NCBI GenBank assembly: GCA_003952965.2
Contig: CM025855.1
Location: 524,840 to 588,839 of the forward strand
DNA: 64,000 nt
Direction: 5' to 3'
Origin: Morella rubra
Lineage: Eukaryota; Streptophyta; Magnoliopsida; Fagales; Myricaceae
Shown: in pieces, positions 12,954 through 26,000 of the stretch
Layout of the letters: each line of letters opens with the position of its first letter
How positions within the stretch are numbered: position 1 is the first letter of the stretch
Notes under the pieces: generated by a model
Told to the model about the DNA's origin: nothing
Database searches by the model: none
What the model saw: only the letters and a program-made list of their open reading frames with translations
Made by a program: the position numbers and the translations under genes

Positions 12954-13350
12954 TGTAAGGTAACTCCTCTTAAATGGTGCACACGGGACTGGCCCCACAA
13001 TTCAAGTGTGACTTAAGTCTGGAACTCGCCAGCGGTGACTCAAATTCATACCTAAACACTTAAATGTGGTATGTCGGTGTGCTTGAAGGCCCTGCCTCTG
13101 AATCACTAAGTTAGCACCCTCGGAGGCAAAGAGCAAAAACAAAGGGCCCAACCGGGTCTCTTCAATGTTATTCCTACATTTATAGTACCAAAGTAGAGAC
13201 AGAACGAGATAATTACAGGAACAATGATTCCGTAAAGAGAAGTTATCACTTAGACTAAGAGAGCCTCAGATTTCCAATAAGTTTCAACATTAGTAGAGTG
13301 AAAACTCTTATTCGACGATAAATAAGAGTAACTGGTCAAGCATCACTCAA
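12954..13350. other. 3' side of the second DUF21/CBS gene
   Basis: Non-coding. The bases near 13300-13350 should be the 3' UTR of the minus-strand gene. I see no other feature. Confidence 0.45.
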
Positions 13351-16300
13351 TCACTCAACAGTACTGATTTTGGCATACTCTGAGGGTGCATGGTCAGCTG
13401 TTAACAGAACCTGCGGAGGAGAATGCACCATGGTCTTTTCAGGGGAGGCGTACAGAGTTGGTCTTATGGCTGTAGCTGCATAACCGGGTAAACTGTTGGC
13501 CAATGCATTGAATATGAATGGAGATGGCTCTGGAGTTTTCCAGGTGATATTAGAAGCAGATCTGCTTGAAGACCTTGACGCTGATCTTCTTAAAGGTAGG
13601 GGATTGATTCTAATTCTAGAAGAACCAAAAAAAAAAGCAAATAATAAGATGTTTCAGGTTAGTGAAAAGTTTGTGGAGTGGCATAGAGCATCAACAGGGA
13701 TGGCTGTTACTCACCTGTCGTGCACATCAACATATTCGTCGGTTTCATCCACAATATCTTCCTTCAGAACAGAACCAAAAGTTTTTAGCTTTCTTAAAAC
13801 ATGTAAAAACAAAAAATGAATAACAGATTGATCCTAAGTTGACAAATGATACATAATGTTTTATATGCAGAGTGGCTCGTATGCAAAGTTAGGCCTAGCA
13901 TTTTTGTCATACACAGCCACAGGGAATATGTGGCAAGGTTTTCTTTCTAATATATACAAGATTGAATTAGATACTCGTACGAGAATTGATTTACTTCTGT
14001 ATAGACGTCTCTAACATGCAGGGTTCAAAGATGATAGCTATTACTTCTGTCATACTAGTTCTCTTAAAACATTCAGGGATTAAATACGTCTCTAGCAGGC
14101 TTTTTCTAGGTCCTTACATAGAAGATATGATCTACATCAAGCAGAAAACAAGATTTCAAATGAAAAGCAAACCTCTCGTAAATTCTTTGTTCTTCTTTTG
14201 ATGGCTACTGAATCACTTGCCCTATATGAGTTGGAATGTTTCTCCTTGAAGTGCAATTTATTTTGAGACAAAACATGTCTCTTAAAGAATCTTGTGCCCC
14301 GGCGAATGAATGATGTCAATATCTGCTAGCTATAAGAATCAGAAAGTATGCCACTCAAGTACAGTATCTATCCTATCAGCTATAGCATTTTAGTATTACC
14401 TGTAGTATTTCCTCCATGACATCTTCCATCGTGATGATTCCAATGACCTCCTCATCCAAATTATGTGGATGAGATGCTAGAAGTTCCCATAAAATGGTTC
14501 CATCTCCTCCTTCCCTTCGTCCGATCTGTGGTAGCAAATTTTCATGTTGCTCCATGAAATTTGTCATTGTAGCGCTATAATATTCTGTGTCTGTTGAAAA
14601 ACGAGAAGATGTGTCTGTGGAGACACACAGATACTCTTTCTCGTTAATTGAAGGTAGTCCTGGGAACATCAAGGCACTAGTCAGTCTCCAAATTTGAAGT
14701 TTGTGTTAGTACTAAAAGAAAATGCGAGAGACAAAAATTTCCTGTTAGTTGTAATTATGACAATGTTGTTACCTCTCAGCTCTGCCGGCTCTGTATAAGA
14801 ACTGGAATTAGTACTTATAGTAAACAAGCTAGGGTTGCCAATTCCACCGTTTGCTGGGCTTTTAGTATCCTCCTTACGCTTAATGACAACAGCCATGTGG
14901 CTGTGACTCTTCTCGAATATATTCATTACATCATATAGCGGCAAATTTTCATGTACCCTGTAACAGAGGAGTCCATATTTAAGCCATCATCAGCCATAAA
15001 CAACAGTACAAGGAACTGTTAACAATTTTGTGATGATCTGAAGGTCATCGGACTTTTGATGAGCCTAAGCTAGTTGTGCTGCTAAAACCAACCTTAGCAT
15101 CAATTGCAATACAGGAAAAATAAATTCTCGTACCTAGGAATTCTCCTGATTGCCATATATTTGATTGGAGTTTCTTCCTCAGGGCGGCAGAAGATTAAAT
15201 TCTTAACCTAAAGAATTTAGCACTGTGGTTACATGACACCAAAAGTATAGCTGTATCAAATGAATAAGGAATGTATATCATCTGAGCAGATTTTCTTGTA
15301 TTAAACTCTAAACCAGCAACAACTTGAAAGCCTTTTGGAAGTGATACCTAAAATATCTTCCGCTAAACAATATCTGAATTTACTAATTCATATAACGAGA
15401 AATGGTGGTCATAGGGTTCAAAATTCTGCGTAAGCATGATGTCATAAATTAAAAATGGGGAATGCATAAGTCAAGTATTCGTTGCACTGCAAGAAATTAA
15501 CTCAGACCTATCAAATGATTGTAGAATTTCGTTCCTGAGTTGCTTACCAGAAGGACGCCTACAATATTTGTTGGATATCCAGAGTAGATAGGTATACGGC
15601 TGTGTCCTTTGCTCATTATTAACCCCATTGTCTTCCTAATGATAGAGATGAACTGTGATCAGAAGTAATAGTGGTATAAAGAAATTGCGTTTGAAACTTA
15701 GAGATATAAAGGAGGACATACATGTCAAGTTTGGAACATATATCCAGCGAAAAGGTCTCAGATATGGGTGTCATAGCATCTTTAGAAGTTTTTTCTGTTA
15801 AATCCAAAGCACCGGTAATAATAGAAGTTTCATGATGCAATAACTCTCCACCTCTCCCTGCCTAATAGTTCACACCATAATAGCAGTTATTAACACAATC
15901 AGCCACCTAATATGCAATTGTAAGATATGGAATTTTGGATTGAATTTAAGAAGACAACCTCATTTGCGTGCAAATCCACCAATGTCTTGAGCTCTGCTCT
16001 TCTCAAAAGTGAAGAATGACCTTTCCCCAAAAACCAATCCAAGAGCTGCACAGTACTCTTTGTCAATCAAAACATAGATAGCCAGTGCCACAAATGTCTC
16101 AAAACATTTGCACTTCAATGTATTGGTGGCCTGGCTTGCTTAGTTCAAAAGATTTGGTGTGAAAATTACTCCTTTTACAGTCAAGCTAACAAATCACTTA
16201 CCGGATAATCTAAAAATAAAAAACAAAGAGCTAAGCATGTCCTGGCTTCCTTTATGACTAGGCCAATATTTAATAATCATTTAACCCATCTCACATACAA

Positions 16301-17647
16301 ACATGAGAAAGAAATATATTTGCACTTTTTTCCTTTCGTATTTTCCTTTGACTTGTATATATGTTTGTATCCTTTTGATGACATCTGTGGGATTGGATGG
16401 TGAAACCAAAACTTAACTGGTCTATATTCTTCCCTGATTACAAGGGGTTGCTTCCTCACCACTCTCTTTCTCAGCCTTCGCTGATCTTGTTCTTCATTCT
16501 TCAACCTGTTACTATTGACAACTAGTTTCTTAAATTAAGCAATGGATGCTCTAAAAGGTTGTCTTGGTGCTCTTGACATCTGTTGGAGCAGCCTAAAGAC
16601 TTTTTTGGGTCAGTGACCACGTTATCTGTGAAGAGCACCAATATTTGATATCGTTTCCATATCCTATTGTTATATTCAGATAATCAGAGTTTCCAGAGTC
16701 CATAGGGCATAGGCTAGCCTCACTACCTGAGTAGCTTTTGCATGCCATTTGATGTAAGGCATTTGGTTCAGGCGTGGTAATGTCTTTTATTTTTGCTTGT
16801 TTTATTTAAGAACAGCAGCATTGAGAATTGAATTCAACTCATCCACCCATAAATAAGATGATAGGAAAAATGTGTGGCATGGATCAAACAAAAAATTAAA
16901 TAGAACGTGCAAGTTGTATCAAGCGCAGAAATTACCTTACTGACTGGATATGATATCGGGAAGAAGACCACCTGAAGCAGACTAACAAAAGCAGCAAGTT
17001 TTGCACCAAGACTTAGTCCATGACGAGCACACAATGCTTGGGGGATGATCTAGGGAGACAAATAAAATCAGTAGCCTAATAACCATGTCTTGTTTTGGTT
17101 CAAAAAGTAAACCGCAGTTGGCAACACAGCTTTTACCTCTACAAGCACAAGTACAAGGGCCATTGACAGAAGAATAGAAGTCCAAGGCGGTAGGACCGAG
17201 TCCATGAAAATGGGCAGTGCCTTCAATAATAATATATTTAGAACCAATTTACTAAAGAATACAGACTCGCATAAGATATATGTTCATGACATACCGCGAG
17301 AGCGAGTGATTTGCCTGTGAGAAGAGTACATAAAAGTAAATGCTCGTTCTTCACAACTGGCTTTACCTTTGCTGCAGATCAGAAGCAGTTGGTAAAAGCT
17401 TCAGAAAATGAATTGAAGAACCAGGTCATTGATTATTTGAGAACGTTGTGACAACTAAAAAACAACCTGCATTCTTCTTTGCTTGTGGCTTCCCTGCCTT
17501 AATGAGAACCTCAAGATCAACTTGGCTGAAGGACAAGAGTCCCAAAGCAAGGCCCGATGTGATACTGGCAAATAATAAAAGGACCGAGCATATAACTACA
17601 AACATCCAAAAAGTTGGCTGGCAACACGGAATATCATCCTTTCTCAT
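13351..17647 (-). CDS. DUF21 plus CBS-domain membrane protein (CNNM/MGR-like), copy B
   Basis: Predicted 533-residue paralogue of copy A in the same orientation. Exons: 17467-17647, 17295-17371, 17137-17220, 16936-17049, 15959-16045, 15722-15861, 15548-15635, 15134-15207, 14773-14957, 14400-14659, 13715-13761, 13351-13615. Nine of the 12 exons have exactly the same length as in copy A. Exons 5 and 10 differ by +6 and -6 bases, and the last exon is shorter. The DUF21 part has '[15 protein letters not shown]'. The CBS pair shows '[11 protein letters not shown]', '[10 protein letters not shown]' and '[18 protein letters not shown]'. The start chosen (MRKDDIPCC) aligns with the family. The reading frame continues upstream to 17869, so an earlier Met is possible but gives an unusual N-terminus. 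Likely a Mg2+ transporter or regulator; specificity cannot be read from sequence. Confidence 0.9.
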
Positions 17648-18289
17648 CGTGAAATACCACCGGCAATGACACAATTGAAGGGCCTGAAAAGAGAAAGCTA
17701 TAGGCTTAAAATGGAAAAGGCATTCTGACAGGTTCCGCTTTTGTAGACAACTGGTCTTTGACAGACAAATAACAAAGAAAATATGAGTGTTAATTAGGGA
17801 TGAAACTGACATGCATATGCATGTCAAGGTAGAAACAGAATCTTCACCCTCAAAATGGTCCATGCCCAACTTTTGTCTCTATTGATTAGAAGAGACAAAT
17901 TGCTCTTCTTGCCGCATTAGAACGATCTAGGGGACGTGGAATTTAATGGTGGATTGCTAAACAAATTGAAAAATAAAGGTTTACATCTTCTAGTGAGTGT
18001 GAAGGGAATTGTGCTTTTGATTATGTGAGGGATTGTCATAAAAAAAAATCAGAAGTAACCAAAGGACGGTTGACTGGAAACAATGATTGCTTGAGCTGTC
18101 ATTACAAACTCCTTTGTACGACCTGTCAATATTGGTCCTAATCAAAATCAATTGAAAAACCAAGGCCTTCGCCTCCTCCAACCACCTTCCCCAGCTAACA
18201 CCTGCATGCATGCATGTTGTTGTCTGTGTCAAGTATTGGAGAAGAAGAATATTATAGTATTTGAAATTGTGCACCGATAAGGAAATTAT
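17648..18289. other. Upstream region of copy B
   Basis: Presumed 5' UTR and promoter of the minus-strand DUF21/CBS gene. A short 'tgcatgcatgca' palindrome sits near 18202-18215. No gene is seen. Confidence 0.45.
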
Positions 18290-18565
18290 TCCTCGCCGTT
18301 AGCTGGAGAAGAAGAATAATATAGTATTTGAAAATTGTGCACTGATAAGGAATTGTATTTCCTTTCCTGAACACGTTCTTATATATTAATACACCAAGGC
18401 ACTCGTACAGTTTTTGAGGAGCCACAATTATCAGAAAATTATAATTTGTTCTATGGTATCAGAGCTTTCTTGACCAACTTCAACTTTCATGGCATCTTCC
18501 GATTCCTCTTCACCCTCAACCATTTCCTCAAATGCTAATAATATTATAATTTGTTTTATATAGTA
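18240..18565 (+). mobile_element. Copia LTR retrotransposon stub (LTR end, primer-binding site, gag start)
   Basis: 'tggtatcagagc' at 18454-18465 is the classic plant Copia primer-binding site, complementary to the 3' end of initiator tRNA-Met. Upstream lies LTR-like AT-rich sequence containing a duplicated piece of about 60 bases ('gagaagaagaat..atagta', starting near 18239 and 18304). Downstream an ATG at 18489 opens a Ser-rich gag-like start (MASSDSSSP) that stops within 25 codons. The rest of the element is missing. Confidence 0.7.
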
Positions 18566-18904
18566 ATAGTGAGCAAAATAATCTATTATAGCAATGCCGT
18601 CTAGAAGTTCGTATTTTACTGTCACCAAATTAGCCCAAAGCACCTAGGTGCAATGCTAACCAGAGCTCAAAGCAGGGACCGTGTCAACGGGCATGCATGC
18701 ACAAATCTCCGCACCCAACATGATGTGTTTACAATTTTACACATATCTACGTTCTTTTCCTCTGCTTGTCTGCCTGGTTCTGCAAGACCATTAGGTGAAA
18801 TTCTCGAATTCATCAGGCAGGTACAACGGTGAAAGAAGAATTCAAAACAAAAGAAACGGAAACACAGAGCCTCGCTTGAAAAGGCTCCTGTATAGATTAT
18901 AAAG

Positions 18905-19418
18905 CTTAAATGCACCCAAAGTACTTGTGGTATTCGAATGTTATGTCCTCATGGTACACAAATTTGCTTTTTCATCCATGTGGTAGTGTTTCTATTAAAA
19001 AAGGAACCCTCTATCTATCTCCTTTTAAACAACTAACGAGAGCTGGTAACGTGTCTTTAGAGATGCACGTGTGCTCGAATCATAATGCTTCGTGTGTCAT
19101 GCTGGTCCCACTCTTGCCATGTATAATGGCTGGTCAAAACTTCGTCACCCACTAAGATAAGAATTTTAGTGGCTGACGGGTTCTGATTGGGCATAATATG
19201 TGACGAGAGTGAGATCAGAATGACACACGATTTATTATGATTTGAGCACGCGTGAATCTTTAATGACATGTCAATAGCTCCCGTTAGTTTTTTAAACGAA
19301 GATAAATGTAGGGATATTTTTTTAATAAAAACACTAACACAGATGTAAAAATAACTTTATTTATCTCGAGGATATATCTGCAACATTCGAATACTACAGG
19401 ACTGTGGAATCATTTAAG
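18905..19418. mobile_element. Fold-back element with ~250 bp terminal inverted repeats
   Basis: The left end starts 'cttaaatg' (18905) and the right end finishes 'catttaag' (19418). Almost the whole element is one imperfect hairpin. 'gtggtattcgaatgtt' near 18927 pairs with 19379-19395, and 'cgtgtgtcat' near 19092 pairs with the mirror near 19220. The centre is at about 19158. It has no coding capacity. The ends resemble the outer TIR of the element at 5273-6439. No clear target duplication was found. Confidence 0.8.
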
Positions 19419-19555
19419 TCTAGAAAAAATATAAAAGAAAAATTATATGTGACGTGGACTCAGTAATTCTACATACGGTAGTCTAATGGAATACGAGTGA
19501 AATCAATTACCTTTACAAGGATGTTTCTTTTCATGGGGTTTCGTCAGAACGGCAA

Positions 19556-19930
19556 AATATGTTCAGTAGGTGAAGGTTAAAAAGCAAAAAAAGGAAAATA
19601 AAACTGGTGGGTCAAAATCTCAGCCTGTCTTATTCGAGGCAGTGTAAGATTCTCTTTGAATCTGTGAAATTGTGGTTGGATTTCGTAGAGAGGTAGTTAG
19701 ATTTTGTAAGAATTTATTTAAATTTCTGATTAAAGTATTAAAGTTTGTAAAAATTGTTGAAAATTTTGTAAAAAGAAGATTTTTTTTTTTTTTTTTTTAA
19801 ATTTGGATAAATTAAAAAAATTGGTTAGAAATTGTATATTACCACAAAAATACGTTCAGTAGGTGAAGGTTAAAAAGGGCAAAAAAAAAAAAAAAAAACT
19901 GGTGGGTGAAAAGCTCCGCCTGCGCTGCTT
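19556..19930 (+). repeat. Direct duplication flanking an AT-rich insert upstream of PrimPol
   Basis: About 75 bases containing 'gttcagtaggtgaaggttaa' and 'aaaactggtgggt' occur at about 19558-19630 and 19855-19925, separated by about 225 AT-rich bases. The downstream copy lies within about 170 bases of the PrimPol start and so is probably promoter or 5' UTR. The upstream copy is a duplicate of it. Confidence 0.75.
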
Positions 19931-20026
19931 TCAAAAGTTCCCGCTTTCAGAGGGAAAGATAAAAAACAAGAAAACCACTCACAGACTCACAGTCACAGTG
20001 ACGGGGGTAAATGAGGACTCGACACA

Positions 20027-23000
20027 ATGTCAGGGAACACCGTGGACGACGTTGATCGATTGTTTGAGTGCTTCAAGTGCGGCGTCTCTCCTCCTCGTAA
20101 GCGCTTCTTTCTTTCTCACTCATCCCTGTTTGTTGGTTACTGAGAGACCGTTGGAAAAGCCTAAGAAAATTTTGCTTCGCCTCTTCTTACGCTTTCTCTC
20201 AAACCAAACGGTGTGTTGAATTATGTTTATCCATGATTTCACTGGCGCTATTCTCTTAAAATGCTCTGTTAGGGTTTCCATCAATATTTATTTCACATTT
20301 TCATTTATTTATGTATGCTTTGTGAGAAGTTAGTATCTCGTTCTTTTGCAGAATCTGCTTTTAGAGAAAGAAAAAAAAGAAAAAGCAAACTGAAGCATGG
20401 GAGCTCGCCACACGGGGTCTCTACACCTTCTGGAATTCTATCTCCAGGATCAGCTGGACAGATACAGGAAAGAGCTACAGATGTCCAGATCTGCGTTGAG
20501 AATGTATATTTTCTACATTTCTGTTTTCATTTCATACTTTATTATTATGCTTGTTGTTGTTACTATTGTTCTTAGAAGTCAATAAATAAACTACGGCGTT
20601 CTTTTGAAGTGCAATAAATTTGTGCTGTGAGTTAATGGTGAATGCTGAAAGTGCTGTTCTATACTTTGTGGTTTTTGTTGAAAACCTATGCTAGGATGTT
20701 TGCTCTACAGCTCTGTTACCAATATTGTGTTATTGCTTCAGGTTGATGGAACAACAGTTAAAGCAAACAAAACTAATCGTGGGAAACAGATCTCTCCAAT
20801 TGTGTTCTATGGGTCTCCACATGGCGTTCCTCCAAAGAGGCCTTCCAGTTTGTTGCAATTATTAAATCAAATACGTGTTGATCTCTCTGAACAAAATAAA
20901 TTAAGCTCGAGGTACTTGTGAGACCATAGTTCCTCCCTTGTTAGCTTCAATCGATAGCTTTTCCTGTCCTGTAAGTTTTACACTCTGACAGGACTTTGGC
21001 CCTTTCTTGTTTAGGAAGGAAATATGGGCTACATTTCCTAGGCAGGATGAAGCAATGAAGTTTGCCAAAGGGCATGTGCATGTTCATGTCTTCAGTTATC
21101 AAGACCGCTTTAATGGTCAACGAAGGTTCCTTGTCTCGACGTATAAGGAATTTTGGCAAAGGTTGTCTTATATGCCCCCCTGCCTGCACAATATTAATTT
21201 GTACCTCCTAACTATTTGGGGTTCTTTCCTCCTTGCAGTGTTTAAACTGCTTTTGCTAAATTTCAGGTATAAGAAGATGGATTCCAAATTCCGTCATCAT
21301 TATGAAGTAATTCAAGAGGTTAAAAAAGTGCTTCTTTTTTCTTTCTTAAGTCATACCTGTTAATACATGCATGTAAATGTACTCATAGAAGGAAACAGAG
21401 TGAGAGTATGAGTACAGCTGGTGTGATGACTTACAGTTTTAATTATTCTGCTTCCAGGGTTTACCATGCCACCTTTACTTTGATTTGGAGTTCAATAAGA
21501 GAGTGAACACAGAGAATAATGGAGATGAAATGACTGATCTTCTGATTTCAGTGACTTTAGAAGCACTAAATGATAAATACTCCATTCAAGGAAACCTGGA
21601 ATGGATAGTAGAGCTTGATTCCTCCACTGAAGGTATGGTTTTCTAGCACGTGGATTCTGCAGTTCCTAACTATTTATGTGATGTCCTCCACTTACGTGTA
21701 CAATGAAATTGTGTGAGCAAGTGCATAACATATGTCCTGCATCTACTATTATTTGCCTGGTGAGTTGTGGCCAGCCATATTTAAATATACATCAAGCTCA
21801 TTCTGAATTCACAATACAAATCTGGACCATGTTCTGAGATGTTCCTTTTCCTTTCAAAGGACACATTATGAGAATTATGTTTTTGGTTTAGTTTGGGTCA
21901 TTTAATCGTGAAAGACACTGTAAAACTGGCGATTTAATTTTTTTTGGCTTTGTCATTATATTACTGTCCTAGAAACGACCAATATGGGTTAATTGTTTTG
22001 CTAGTGTACTTTGTGACTCATAATATAAATTTTCCTTCTTCTGAAGGACAGCCTTTAGTTGTTCATTTGTTATTTTAATGAAATTCTGCTGTTGAACATT
22101 AGTACTGCATAAGTGGATGCTTTTGTCTCCTAGCAGACAGAGTGGACCGTGTTTCTTTATGTTTTGTAACCACTGTTGACTATGGAAGAGAATTGAATCT
22201 CATATGTCAAATAAGTAAGAGGTGCAGATCCTGGTAAGGTTACCCTTGAAGTTTAAACAACATTTTCTTTTCTTCTGCCTATAGGGTGTTAGAATTTGTG
22301 GTAATGTCAAGCATAAGAAGTCTGCATTTTGTGATCCAATACTAAATTTGTGAAGTACCATGGGGAGTTTCAACTTGTTGAACATTGCATAAATGCCTTA
22401 TGTTTGAGATTTGGCATATCTCACGAGCTGAACTGCTCAGGCCGAGATCTAGCATCTCATGCTCTGGATTGATAATTACCTGAGAGAGAGAGTGTGTGCT
22501 ATTTCCAAAGGAAATGTTTTTCCTGTATGGGAGGTGTACAGTCTCATGTAATCATTTGGTTATGCAATCTATGAGTTGAACTGTACTGTTTATTGCACAG
22601 TATTTTTTCATGAAATTTTGTGGATGATACTACTTTAGATTCTTGTATGCAGAAAAGTTTTCTCGTCATTTAATCATTCGCATACCAAAGACAGCTTTCA
22701 AGGACAACTTGCATGCAGGTGCATTTATTGCAGAGGTATGCCTTAGTAAGAAGTCATATTGACCTTTTATTTCAGGGTGATTCTTGAAGATACATCTTTT
22801 TTGTTGTTCACTAAAGATTAAGGATAAGAGTACTTATGGTTCTCATTGCACCACGACTAACTTTCAAATTTCATCAAAACCTACGTGATATCCTCTGTGT
22901 GTGTGTATTTGATTCCGTTGTGTAGCCTTTATCATGCCGGCTCTTTTAGTTATCCTGCTAGAATGGAATGTACTTGAGTTGTTAGAATGTTTTGTTCCTT

Positions 23001-26000
23001 TCTTGTAGAAATATCAACTGTTGTCACTATATGATGACATATTATCAGATATGCTCTCGGATTCTAATTGCAAGGACAAGTGATGCAAGATTCGAAAAAT
23101 TATTTGTGAAAAAAGATTCAAGCTCCACCAAATCCTCAAGCCAACTTTTTGTGGACACTGCTGTCTATTCAAGAAATCGTTGCTTTCGTTTGGCTCTATC
23201 ATCAAAGGCAGGGAAGAACTCTGTGCTTCTACCCACGGGGCGATTCAAATGTAAGGACATGGTATGGTTCTCTTCTTTGTCAATGATAGTATTTATATTG
23301 TAATTTGGAACTGAGGAATAAATTTTCCTGTTGCCTTGGTTTTTATATACCATACAGGACCTATTCAGATGCTCCTTTGATTAGCAATAGTACACTTTTG
23401 ATAACTTCAATAATTATTTTACCTGTCATGTTCAAGTTAACATCTTGAAGGCAGAAATCTGTCTCTCAATTGGCTTAGTGGTAATCCATTATTTTCTCAA
23501 TGTTAGCATGTGGTAATTTGTCTTCAGTGTTATTAAATAACAGTGCGAGGAAGACATGTTCATGGCATCCTTGATCTGCAATTTGGATGATGATTGTGAG
23601 AAGCTTCTAGTCTGCAAAATGGAGTTAGATTGTGTGAAGACCCTACAGTTTGAGACAGAGGTACTTTTGGTGTCTGATTTGTCTTACCATCAATCTACAT
23701 TTACTAGATGTTAGATCTGTTTCATGATGCCTTTCAATCCTTATTGTGTTGCCATCAATCATTGATATTCCTTCTCATTGCAGCTGAATCATAATTTTTC
23801 AACATATTGTGTTGCCTCGCAAGAACAAGCATTGAATGCTTGCCCAAGTGATTTTACAACAACGTACTTCCTCGGAAAGTCACCATTTCCAGATCTGGAC
23901 AAATTTGTGGAATCTATTGCCTCCATTGGAAATATATCAGGTGATGCCCCTCATTCAATTTTTACTCTGACCAACTTTGAATGCTGATTTGTAGTTTAAC
24001 TTATGAATATTATTTTCCTTGCTCAGCTTGAGCTTCAACAGGAAATTTTCTACTAAGTTAGTTTGCAGCCATAATTGGAGTTGTTGTGACATACTTATGG
24101 AATCCTACATATGTTTAGAGGGTGCTGCTCTTCGAGTTATTTGTTTCACTTTTGTTTATTATATCAGCTTCGTTTCCGCAACATAGAGTTCTTTGATTGG
24201 AAAGTATTATCCAAGGTTTACATCTGAAATCACTAGTAATCATCTTTGAGCCACACGGCTGTGAGTTCGCTCTCAGGCCTTGTACGCACTGCCCATCACA
24301 CCATGGGAGCTGGCCATGCCTGAAAAGGGGGGGAAAAAAGGAATAACAATTTTGCTTTTAATTTTTCTATCCATTTGTTGCTTAAAGAGTTATTAATCTT
24401 TGTTTGTGCAAGTGCAGAGTGTTACTTAAAACTTTCACTTTTTTCCTGTTTATGCCTTTTTCATCCTGTAATGAAACAACATAGGTACTAAGTGATGCAT
24501 TTTCTATATCCTTTATCACCTTGTTGATATTTTTTATGTAACTGTAGGGAAAATTCGAAGCTGGTATTGGTTCTCAGAATATGGACTGATGATATACAGC
24601 ATGTCGAGAAATAGATATTGTGAACGAATTGGTAGACAGCATAAAAGCAATCATGGTAAGTATATTTATCCCTGTGTCTGCTAGCTTTATCAAGTCCTTG
24701 CTACCATGAAGAATTTGGATAGCTATATATTCTTATGGTTGAATCTGCAACTTGTACCTGTGCTGGTCTCAGATCCACACCCACAGGAAAATTCTATTGG
24801 TGATACTTACCATCTGGTTGCCAGAATCCTTGAAACATATTACATCATTTCTTTTTATCTTTTGTTTTTGTTTCAACTTCATATGTGGTTGTCTTGCTTT
24901 CTTATTACTTATGGTTAAGACATAAGAGGCTTATGCGCATCAATGTTTCATTGGCTCAGTGATGTACATTGTTGACCTGAGAAGGGCTGCATATTATCAA
25001 AAATGTCACGATCCTGACTGTAGAGGTGTGTAGAAGTAACTTTTTAGAAGACGGCAATCTTAATATCTCATAATGCATGTCTGATAAGATTTAATGGCAC
25101 CAGGTTACCGTTCTCCTCTACGACCAATTCCTATCGGTATTATTCCTGATCCTTCAGTGTTCTTTGATTCTGATCAGACGCTAAATAATGGTGGTTCAAC
25201 AGTTAATAAACCCGACCATCAATTTGTTGATAAGGACAAGGAAAATGTTTTGCTTTGCTATGATCAAAACATTACAGATGGCTGCATTAGAGATTCTTGG
25301 TGGCTTGAAGCGATGAGAGTTGCAGATGATATCGAACATATAAAAAATACAGAGCTCAACATGGTGAGTACACTGACAATGCCAAGATTCAGATGATTTG
25401 TTTCGCTTTTTTGGTTTACTACGGTAGGACAAGAACCCCTTGCCCCACCCAAGTCTGTGTGCTACAAATACTTTAACTAGTAGGAACAAAGACATGACAG
25501 GTTTTTACACTTGTGTTACTGAGAAGCTTATAAACCTCGATGAAATTGTAGCCTCTCAATTGAAGTCCTTAAACCTCTTCCACAGTTCTCCACTCACTTC
25601 TCTTTCTTCTGAGCTTCTCTTGATTCTGGGATAAGCTGGCTTTGAACTAATGGAATATAAGTCTGATTTGGAGTACATTATAGCTTTAAATTGTATATCT
25701 GACCGTGAAAATGTCCTTTCTGTTTCAGCCACGTGCTCGTATTAGGTAGAATCAGTTCACTGTGAGATAGCCAGAAAAATAACAGCAATGAAGCTAGTAA
25801 TGATAACCGTAAGATTAATTTTAACGTAAACAGTGATTTTAAGGGTTCAAGACCTCAGAGCTTCATTGTTCAAATTAATGAATAGTTAGTTGATTTCTTA
25901 TTTTGTAAATAGGGCATATATGTGCTTGTTTTGAGAAGCACATTTTTTGTTTTAGGTCAAAATCGTAGGTCAATAGCATCGAATACAGTGGCTCTTGAAT

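Noticed and set aside
17648..17869. Upstream extension of DUF21/CBS copy B to an earlier Met
   Set aside because: The extra 74 residues have no counterpart in copy A. The start at 17647 aligns with copy A and the family.
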